Positions 39,721 through 45,172 of a stretch of DNA of 45,172 nucleotides are shown piece after piece (the first letter of the stretch is position 1; each line of letters begins with the position of its first letter). A program made the translations under genes and the position numbers. The stretch is from positions 1-45,172 of IMG/VR virus record IMGVR_UViG_3300019926_000156; one strand, written 5' to 3'. The notes beneath the pieces were generated by a model that had not been told where the DNA came from, made no database searches, and saw only the letters and a program-made list of their open reading frames with translations. This DNA comes from a virus.

Positions 39721-40288
39721 GGTCTTGTGATTCGTCTTCGGTCGGTTCGACACCTGAAAACAGTACCACCGTGACAGTCGTGTCGGCGGTGATTCCGTCG
39801 GTGTCGTACAAGTCACGCAGGGTTTCGACAAGGTCGTCAGTCTGCCCGGTTTCCCAATCGCCGATACTGAATTCGCACACCCGACGAACGGGTATGTCGA
39901 TATAGGCTTCGACCGTCGCAGTTGCGAAGGTATCGCCGTCAGGGTCGACAAGGTCGAATCCTTGTCCGGGCACGAATTCGCGTTGTAAACCGTACCGTAT
40001 CGTCGTCGTCTTGTCGCCCGACAGTATCGGGTCGATGTACTGCGTATCGAATCGAAGGTACTGATTCGTCGCGTACCGTATGATGTCGGCGACATCTTCG
40101 AAACCGTGCGTCGCGTGGTACGACAGGGACAAGTCGAACCGTGCCGCGTCGTCGGCGTCGACGCATTGCCCGGTTTCGGCGTCGGTGACGTGTACCTGCC
40201 CGGATTCGATACCGTCGGCAAGCCGTCGCAACCCTGCCGCAAGTTCGTCGGTGTCGACATCGACACCTTGTATTATCCGTCGTTTCAT
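39713..40288 (-). CDS. ASCH-domain protein
   Basis: The product is 191 aa from ATG 40288 (MKRRIIQGVDVDTDELAAGL). Residues about 75-185 form an ASCH (PUA-like) domain: YLRFDTQYIDPILSGDKTTT with the typical IxxGxKxxxxR pattern, QREFVPGQGFDLVDPDGDTF, ATATVEAYIDIPVRRVCEFS and a closing strand TTVTVVLFSGVEP. ASCH domains bind RNA or modified nucleosides, and some act as hydrolases. The N-terminal 70 residues are acidic and helical. No leaderless TATA spacing is visible; a TTTTTACC box lies about 50 nt upstream. Confidence 0.82.
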   Translation of the reverse strand: MKRRIIQGVDVDTDELAAGLRRLADGIESGQVHVTDAETGQCVDADDAARFDLSLSYHATHGFEDVADIIRYATNQYLRFDTQYIDPILSGDKTTTIRYGLQREFVPGQGFDLVDPDGDTFATATVEAYIDIPVRRVCEFSIGDWETGQTDDLVETLRDLYDTDGITADTTVTVVLFSGVEPTEDESQDHV

Positions 40289-40400
40289 GGTCGTGTGTCG
40301 CCCGCCGGCGACGGTGGTACTTCGGCAGGGGTTGGTAAAAACGCGTCGGTGGTTGGTCGAACGGTGAAAGAATTAGAAGTCGCAGTCGGCTTCGTCGGCG

Positions 40401-41036
40401 TCAGGGTGCGAAGTCGGTGACCGTCACGATTCGCCGTCGCGGGTTTCGGTTGCGCGTGAACCGTTCGTCGTGTTTCTTGTGGTGGTCGTACCTGTCGGGC
40501 ACGTATTGGTCGATGAATCGGAACGCACCTTGTTTCGTCTGAAAGACGACTTCGACCGTGCCGTTGTTCACGTCGAAGTCGGCGTACGACACCGTGTCGA
40601 CGTATGCGTTGTTGTCGGCACGCATATCGTCGATACAGTCACCCGCAACGGCGTCGACCACAATGACACCACGCAGGTAATCGACGATGTCGACGACTGC
40701 ACGGTTCGACAGGCACGCGTCGACGAACGCCGGCATACCCATGATATGCACGACGATATCAAGGTCGTCGGATATGGTCGACACGACACGACCGATTTTG
40801 ATTCCGTCGGTCGTCAGACAGTCGTTGTCGGTCACCCACCCGTGTTCGACCAACCGTGCCTTGCGGTCGGTGTCGACGGTTCCGGCTTCGCCGTCGACGT
40901 ACCGGGCGACTGCCCGCAAGTCCTTGCGCGTTCGGTTCGTGCCCGCGTCGTCGTCGGCAAGTGCCTGCACCGCGTCGGCAAGGCTTAACGTCTGTTCGTC
41001 GGTTCGGTCGTCGTCGGCGTCGGTGTGTCGCACCAT
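40401..41036 (-). CDS. winged-helix-like protein, repeated-promoter gene
   Basis: The product is 211 aa from ATG 41036 (MVRHTDADDDRTDEQT). Its first 30 residues resemble the 5138-5353 product. A segment RKDLRAVARYVDGEAGTVDTD followed by RKARLVEHGWVTDNDCLTTD reads like a winged helix. The rest alternates strands and helices (IVVHIMGMPAFVDACLSNRA, NGTVEVVFQTKQGAFRFIDQ) and ends basic (KKHDERFTRNRNPRRRIV). DNA binding is plausible; the family is not named. Confidence 0.73.
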   Translation of the reverse strand: MVRHTDADDDRTDEQTLSLADAVQALADDDAGTNRTRKDLRAVARYVDGEAGTVDTDRKARLVEHGWVTDNDCLTTDGIKIGRVVSTISDDLDIVVHIMGMPAFVDACLSNRAVVDIVDYLRGVIVVDAVAGDCIDDMRADNNAYVDTVSYADFDVNNGTVEVVFQTKQGAFRFIDQYVPDRYDHHKKHDERFTRNRNPRRRIVTVTDFAP

Positions 41037-41087
41037 TGCAGTCGTCACTAATAGACGGGTGTATAAATATGTGTCGTCTTGCACCGC
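41034..41087 (-). promoter_or_regulatory. repeated promoter module, class B, copy 2
   Basis: TTTATA at 41067-41062 is centred 28.5 nt from ATG 41036. The spacer matches the 30784 copy and the upstream block matches all copies. Confidence 0.78.
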
Positions 41088-41105
41088 CAGTATGCGGGCG
41101 ACAGA

Positions 41106-41113
41106 TATATTAA
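41106..41113 (+). promoter_or_regulatory. TATA box for the 41202/41293 pair
   Basis: TATATTAA on the plus strand lies back to back with the class B promoter of the leftward gene. Initiation about 25 nt downstream falls at 41133-41136, on an in-frame CTG. Confidence 0.5.
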
Positions 41114-41201
41114 CACGGCACCCTTAGTACACCTGTCGGCGGGCGACGCCGACCGTACACGTCAGGAAACCCCTGCGCGTGTTCGCAAGTACGACCGACC
41201 C

Positions 41202-41300
41202 ATGACGGCACCAATCTGTGCCCGTGACACGGCACACGACCACGGTGTATCGTTCACAACCGACGCCGGTGCGTTCCGGGCAGGTGATTCCGATGTCTGA
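41202..41300 (+). CDS. very small protein, possible longer CTG-initiated form
   Basis: From ATG 41202 the product is 32 aa (MTAPICARDTAHDHGVSF...AGDSDV). Its TGA overlaps the next start. The same frame shows haloarchaeal codon use back to a CTG at 41133 (SAGDADRTRQETPARVRKYD), which lies at leaderless distance from the TATA box. The real product may therefore be 55 aa. The function is unknown. Confidence 0.45.
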   Translation: MTAPICARDTAHDHGVSFTTDAGAFRAGDSDV

Positions 41301-41748
41301 CGCCGATGTCGCGGCAGACATCGACTTCGTCGACACCGTGCCGACGCGCATTATGTCGACGACCGGCACCGTCACGAAGGAAACACCGCGTGACACGGCA
41401 GGCTTCGCGGTCAATATCCTGCCCGAAGGGGCACCCGCCGGCTTCGTCGAAGCCGTCGTCGATTGGTTCGACACGCGTGTCGACCCTGACGACTTCGACG
41501 ACCGTACACCCGTCGGCGTTGTCGTCGTCGACGCCGACGACCCGTCGACGGTAATGCCGGTGTGCCTGTACGACACCGTCGCCGTCGACTTGCCGGCAGA
41601 CTTCGAACAGGATACCGCAGCCGGCACCGTCGCAATCGTGTCGCGTTCCGGCAGTCTTCGATTGCGTGGTATCGGTGCAGTCGATGTCGAACCGACCGAC
41701 GTGTTAGAAGTTACCGACCGGCACTTCGACGCAATCGCCGGCGACTGA
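41293..41748 (+). CDS. protein of unknown function
   Basis: The product is 151 aa from ATG 41293 (MSDADVAADIDFVDTVPTRI), with GGTGA eight bases upstream. The core FAVNILPEGAPAGFVEAVVD, PVGVVVVDADDPSTVMPVCL and GTVAIVSRSGSLRLRGIGAV suggests a compact alpha/beta fold. It converges on the large terminase gene. Not recognised. Confidence 0.72.
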   Translation: MSDADVAADIDFVDTVPTRIMSTTGTVTKETPRDTAGFAVNILPEGAPAGFVEAVVDWFDTRVDPDDFDDRTPVGVVVVDADDPSTVMPVCLYDTVAVDLPADFEQDTAAGTVAIVSRSGSLRLRGIGAVDVEPTDVLEVTDRHFDAIAGD

Positions 41749-41761
41749 CGACCCGACGGTG

Positions 41762-43273
41762 TTACCGTTTCGACACCGTCGACCCTGACGACCCTGACGA
41801 CGACCCACGCAACGAATCGGTATATATCGCATACCGTAAACTGTCGACCGCGTGGTCGTCGGCGTCTTTCGCACCGACATCGTCTTCGGTGTACGACAGT
41901 AATTCACTTATCAGATTTTCACATTCGGTACTGACAAGTAACCCGTACCTGTCTTCGTGGTCGGCACGCAGTCGGTGTTTCACTTCGTCGATTCCCGCGT
42001 CGATGTCCTTTTCGGCTTTGCCTGCCGGATACCCTGACGGTGGGTCGTCGATATTCGTTAGTGCCGGCTTTCGGAACTTGCGGATATCGCCCGGTTCGTG
42101 TTCGCAATAGATTCGACCCGACGGCTTACTGCCGTCACCCAACCACCTGATTGCGTCGGCGACGTGCGTGCCCGATTCGTAAAATTCGTCGACAACGACG
42201 TACTGCCCGTACGACGACCGGGCGATTTCAAGCAAGACACGCGGGTCGGACCAACCCGCGTCGTACCCGTATATCCGGTGCGTGCCGGATATCGTCACGC
42301 GGTCGGTTGGGTTTCCGTCGTCGTCGACTGACGTGTACCCGCCGTCGTCTGTCTGCACAAGGTCGACGACGTGTGCCTGCCGACTGAACGGAAAGACTTG
42401 CCCTTCGGCACTTTCGAACGCACCGTGTAATGCCTGTTGGGATTGTTTCGACTGCCCGTGCGTTCGACGTAATCGTGCCTTGTCGTCGGCAGTCAGAAAC
42501 GGATTATTTAGTGACGACGCCGTTATCAGTTTCACCGATTGCCCGATTGGATTGCCGTACGCGTCGACCCGTCGTTCTAAGATGTCGTGTGCCGGATTCA
42601 AGCCGTTGCCTGTCGTCGTCACAAGCATAACCTTCGGTTTCCCGAAGTCGAACCGTTCGGTCACCGTCTTGCGAATGCCGTGTATCTTGTCCGTGTCGTA
42701 ATGCGCGAATTCGTCACACCACGCGAAGGAAAACGACCCGCCGTCGTACCTGTCCGACTTGTCTGCCGACGCAAGTATCACCGTCGAATCCGTCGCCGTC
42801 GTCAGGATACCGTCTTGTTTCGACCACGACTTGATTACCGGCGAATTCGTCGGGTCACCGTCGTACAGAAACGGGTCGACCTTTTCGGCAGGGGCACCCG
42901 GCAGTTGTTCGAACAGTACCGGGTACGTCGTCTTTTTGGCTTCGGCGTACGTCTTGCCCATTGCTAACGACCGCGTCTGTCCGAACGAATCGTCTAACGC
43001 AACCTGCCATGTGGCACGGGCACCCGTCACCGACTTGCCTGAACGAAACCCGCCGACCAACCCGACGATGTCGTAATCGCCGGAATAGACTGCCCGGAAC
43101 GCGTCGACTTGCGGTTTCCAAAATGCCCATTTGACCGACAGACTGCCACCGACCGACTGTTCGACGACGCCGTCGTGTCGCAACCTGTCGACTTCGTCGT
43201 CGGCAAGGTCGTCGACGCCGTCGGGAACGACCAACTGCGTGCCGTCAGGTGCCGATATTGTCGATACAGACAT
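41762..43273 (-). CDS. terL: terminase large subunit
   Basis: The product is 503 aa from ATG 43273. The ATPase part has Walker A GGFRSGKS (74-81) and Walker B FSFAWCDEFAH with Asp187 and catalytic Glu188, followed by TTTGNG (220-225), the coupling motif. The nuclease part starts at YGYDAGWSDP with Asp338 and includes VVVDEFYESG. It ends with AKDADDHAVDSLRYAI, whose Asp cluster binds the second metal. It would pump and cut DNA at the portal. Several unrelated small genes separate it from the portal, an unusual distance of 5 kb. Confidence 0.93.
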   Translation of the reverse strand: MSVSTISAPDGTQLVVPDGVDDLADDEVDRLRHDGVVEQSVGGSLSVKWAFWKPQVDAFRAVYSGDYDIVGLVGGFRSGKSVTGARATWQVALDDSFGQTRSLAMGKTYAEAKKTTYPVLFEQLPGAPAEKVDPFLYDGDPTNSPVIKSWSKQDGILTTATDSTVILASADKSDRYDGGSFSFAWCDEFAHYDTDKIHGIRKTVTERFDFGKPKVMLVTTTGNGLNPAHDILERRVDAYGNPIGQSVKLITASSLNNPFLTADDKARLRRTHGQSKQSQQALHGAFESAEGQVFPFSRQAHVVDLVQTDDGGYTSVDDDGNPTDRVTISGTHRIYGYDAGWSDPRVLLEIARSSYGQYVVVDEFYESGTHVADAIRWLGDGSKPSGRIYCEHEPGDIRKFRKPALTNIDDPPSGYPAGKAEKDIDAGIDEVKHRLRADHEDRYGLLVSTECENLISELLSYTEDDVGAKDADDHAVDSLRYAIYTDSLRGSSSGSSGSTVSKR

Positions 43274-43275
43274 TG

Positions 43276-43656
43276 TTACACGTACACCGTTTCACCTTCA
43301 AGTAGTTCACCGTCACCGTGCCGACTGACTGCCCGCAATCCGTTCACGTCGTACCTGTCGCACCAATCTTCGAAGTCGAAGTCGTCTGAATACGCGTCGG
43401 CGACTGCCGTTTCGAACGCGTCGATGTCGATGTCGCCGTCGACGTACCGTTCACGCGCGACTGCGACGGCAATGTTCCGGTCGTCGAAGCCTGACGCCGA
43501 CCCGCGTGACGCGTCGTCTGACGCCGTCTGTGCCCGTCTGTGTGCCGACTGCATGACTAACGCCGTTCCGTACGATACGACGAACGCAACTGCGACGATA
43601 CACACGACGCCGGCGACACCTGCGACGACCCACAGTACGATTGATATTCCCGACAT
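43276..43656 (-). CDS. membrane-anchored protein with SHOCT-like domain
   Basis: The product is 126 aa from ATG 43656. One N-terminal membrane helix (VLWVVAGVAGVVCIVAVAFV) is followed by a short linker and the segment AVAVARERYVDGDIDIDAFE, which matches the SHOCT pattern of short C-terminal helices found on membrane proteins. Its stop is two bases before the terminase start. The function is unknown. Confidence 0.75.
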   Translation of the reverse strand: MSGISIVLWVVAGVAGVVCIVAVAFVVSYGTALVMQSAHRRAQTASDDASRGSASGFDDRNIAVAVARERYVDGDIDIDAFETAVADAYSDDFDFEDWCDRYDVNGLRAVSRHGDGELLEGETVYV

Positions 43657-43658
43657 CG

Positions 43659-43856
43659 TCAGTACGGCGTATCGACCAACTGCCCGGATTCGTCGCGGTC
43701 GTGCCGACGGTTCGGGTCGACCATGAACACGGAATCGGTCGAATGCCGTTTACCGCAATCGTCACACCGTACGACTGTTTCCGGGTCGTCGTCTTTCCTG
43801 TAATACGTGTTGAACGACCCGCAACGGGTGCAGTTAAGCCGCAATTCCTGAACCAT
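43659..43856 (-). CDS. small zinc-ribbon protein
   Basis: The product is 65 aa from ATG 43856 (MVQELRLNCTRCGSFNTYYR). CTRCG and CDDCG knuckles 22 residues apart form a classic zinc ribbon. The stop lies two bases before the next start. Confidence 0.8.
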   Translation of the reverse strand: MVQELRLNCTRCGSFNTYYRKDDDPETVVRCDDCGKRHSTDSVFMVDPNRRHDRDESGQLVDTPY

Positions 43857-43897
43857 GACCGACGTTTAATCTTCATACGGCAAGTGCCTGTCGGCAG

Positions 43898-44347
43898 TCA
43901 CAACCCGGCAGACACCGCAACGTACACGACTTGCGTTGCGAACAGACTTGTTAGAAAATACCACGGTTTTTCTTTGATGTCGTGTGCCCCAATGCCGTGA
44001 TTGCAGGGTGAATCAGGATTATACTGCCGTCGACGTGCGAAGACGAAGTCGCCGACCATGTACGCGACACCGACGACGGCACCCGGAAAGCCGAACGCGA
44101 CTGCGAACGCGACGAAGACGCCGACGCCGACACCTAACTGCAATGCGTGCAGTTTCACCCACGACAGATTACGCAACCACGGTAAATTAGGTCGAACGGG
44201 TCGGTGACGGGTTTCTGCAAGCCACCGGATACCCGCGACTTCGACGCCGTCGGCAGGGTCCGGGTGGTCGTACCCGTCGTCGTCACCGCCGGCACAGTCG
44301 CCGTCAGTCGCGGCAGACACGTCGTCACCGCCGTCTTTCCGGTTCAA
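43898..44347 (-). CDS. membrane protein, TTG start
   Basis: The product is 149 aa. The TTG start (44347) overlaps the upstream TGA as TTGA. An acidic 60-residue N-terminus is followed by two hydrophobic segments (GVGVGVFVAFAVAFGFPGAV and, after VGVAYMVGDFVFARRR, a C-terminal one at TSLFATQVVYVAVSAGL). The sequence CNHGIGAHDIKEKPWYF lies between. The function is unknown. Confidence 0.7.
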   Translation of the reverse strand: MNRKDGGDDVSAATDGDCAGGDDDGYDHPDPADGVEVAGIRWLAETRHRPVRPNLPWLRNLSWVKLHALQLGVGVGVFVAFAVAFGFPGAVVGVAYMVGDFVFARRRQYNPDSPCNHGIGAHDIKEKPWYFLTSLFATQVVYVAVSAGL

Positions 44348-44736
44348 TTGTTACCACCGTCGTTCGAATCTGTCGCGTCTTGTACGTCGGTCGATTCGAT
44401 TTCATAGTTATCTGCAATGCGGGCGATTGCGGTGACCAACCCGCCGACGAACGATACGCCGATTATGTTTAGCACTTGTGCAAGGGTGAACAACACGAAT
44501 AACCCTGCAAGGGCAAGTGCAGTATATTCAACAATCCACCCAATCGACACCGTCGCAGTCACCTGAATCGACGGGTCGATTATACCGAATGCGACCGACC
44601 CGACGATTGCACCCAATATCGTCAGGAATAACGCCGTGACGTACACGTACGAATATTTCTTACTTCCCTGCACTTCGGGCACTTCGTCGACGGCTTCGTC
44701 GACCGCGTCAGGGTCCGGTGTATCCGGTGCAGACAT
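44344..44736 (-). CDS. three-helix membrane protein
   Basis: The product is 130 aa from ATG 44736 (MSAPDTPDPDAVDEAVDEVP). Three hydrophobic segments are visible: VTALFLTILGAIVGSVAFGI, a stretch at GWIVEYTALALAGLFVLFTL and LNIIGVSFVGGLVTAIARIA. The C-terminus is acidic. It is translated together with the TTG-initiated gene. It could be a holin-type protein by topology alone; no lysis enzyme is nearby. Confidence 0.72.
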   Translation of the reverse strand: MSAPDTPDPDAVDEAVDEVPEVQGSKKYSYVYVTALFLTILGAIVGSVAFGIIDPSIQVTATVSIGWIVEYTALALAGLFVLFTLAQVLNIIGVSFVGGLVTAIARIADNYEIESTDVQDATDSNDGGNN

Positions 44737-44807
44737 GGTCGACGAAAGGTGCCGTCGGCACTAAACCATTCGTACCGTGTCGGAAAGAAACCGTGTGACG
44801 TGCCGTC

Positions 44808-44840
44808 TGTGCCCGTCTGTGCCCGTCTGTGCCCGTCAGT
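44808..44840. repeat. short tandem repeat GTCTGTGCCC
   Basis: A 10-bp unit repeats three times in the gap between the 44836-45045 and 44344-44736 genes and runs into the end of the zinc-ribbon gene, whose last codons are a DER repeat. It is probably replication slippage. Confidence 0.6.
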
Positions 44841-45045
44841 CGCGTTCGTCGCGTTCGTCGCGTCGAACTAAGCAACCGGAAAGACCGGAATTCGACGCCG
44901 ATTGCGGGTCACACACCCAATGCCCGGCACGACCGCATTCAGTACACCGATACTTACCTGTACCACCGCGAATCGTGATTCGTTCGTACACCGTTTCGAC
45001 TTCGTGCCCGCATTCACAGACGAAGCCGACTTCGTCGTCGGTCAT
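44836..45045 (-). CDS. small zinc-ribbon protein
   Basis: The product is 69 aa from ATG 45045 (MTDDEVGFVCECGHEVETVY). CECGHE and CTECGRAGHW form a four-Cys ribbon; a further VCDP follows. The C-terminus is charged (RRDERDERD). The preceding stop of the joint-crossing small gene ends one base before this ATG. Confidence 0.78.
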   Translation of the reverse strand: MTDDEVGFVCECGHEVETVYERITIRGGTGKYRCTECGRAGHWVCDPQSASNSGLSGCLVRRDERDERD

Positions 45046-45046
45046 G

Positions 45047-45172
45047 TTACCACCGACCCGACGCGACTTCGTTGCCCTTGTCGAATAGCACTTGCGCGAC
45101 TTCGGCGTCGTCGGCGTCGGTGTCTTCGATTAGTTGTTCAAGTTCCGATTCGAAGTCGCCCGCCGGCGATTC
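45047..45172 (-). CDS. small acidic protein, copy at right end of window (same gene as 1-108)
   Basis: This is the continuation of the gene that starts at 108: residues 4-44 of the 44-aa product, ending ...DKGNEVASGRW at TAA 45047-45049. The first three codons lie beyond the window edge because only 99 bases are repeated. Confidence 0.7.
   Translation of the reverse strand, partial: ESPAGDFESELEQLIEDTDADDAEVAQVLFDKGNEVASGRW
45074..45172. repeat. terminal direct repeat, right copy
   Basis: This is an exact copy of bases 1-99. Removing it leaves a unique circle of about 45,073 bp. Confidence 0.93.

Overview
The window is most likely the complete genome of a tailed virus (Caudoviricetes, siphovirus-type) infecting a halophilic archaeon of class Halobacteria. 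The predicted proteins are extremely Asp/Glu-rich. Many promoters are TATA boxes 24-30 nt upstream of the start codon, as in leaderless haloarchaeal transcripts. There is a full HK97-fold head and long-tail gene set, plus archaeal information-processing proteins: a PCNA-like clamp, an Hjc-like resolvase and a TFB-like factor. The first 99 bases recur exactly as the last 99 (45074-45172), and one small gene reads through the joint. The molecule is therefore circular or circularly permuted, with a unique length of about 45,073 bp.

Layout: (1) 1-9618 is a leftward region of small acidic and zinc-ribbon proteins, mostly in short overlapping operons driven by copies of one repeated promoter, plus a 1053-aa protein built of repeated beta-rich units. 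(2) 9615-14426, leftward: a two-helix membrane protein, a PCNA-like clamp, tRNA-Leu(UAA), a 387-aa conserved-looking protein and a zinc-ribbon/winged-helix protein. (3) 14527-16746, rightward: a TFB-like protein and three further genes. This is followed by a leftward ribbon-helix-helix-type protein, an intergenic block of four consecutive perfect hairpins (17585-17704), and a rightward Hjc-like nuclease. (4) 18264-37009 is the leftward late region, read from the right: portal/MuF (broken), protease-scaffold, major capsid protein, decoration candidate, connectors, tail terminator, tail tube, chaperones, tape measure, distal tail, hub and fibres. (5) 37040-41036 holds leftward zinc/HTH proteins, an ASCH-domain protein and a winged-helix-like protein. 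A short rightward pair follows at 41202-41748. (6) 41762-45172 holds leftward large terminase, three membrane proteins and zinc ribbons, running into position 1.

No DNA polymerase, primase, helicase, integrase or lysis enzyme was recognised, so replication must rely heavily on the host or on unrecognised proteins. The most unusual signals are: (a) near-absence of the trinucleotide CTC/GAG in all reading frames; (b) seven copies of a promoter-plus-start-codon cassette that gives unrelated proteins the same N-terminus (MVRHT...), in a genome that also encodes its own TFB-like factor; (c) the four-hairpin block; (d) near-identical elements of about 150 bp that begin at the stop codons of distant genes; (e) a roughly 240-bp AT-richer intergenic block present twice about half a genome apart. 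Calls rest on reading translated sequence and motifs; no database search was run.
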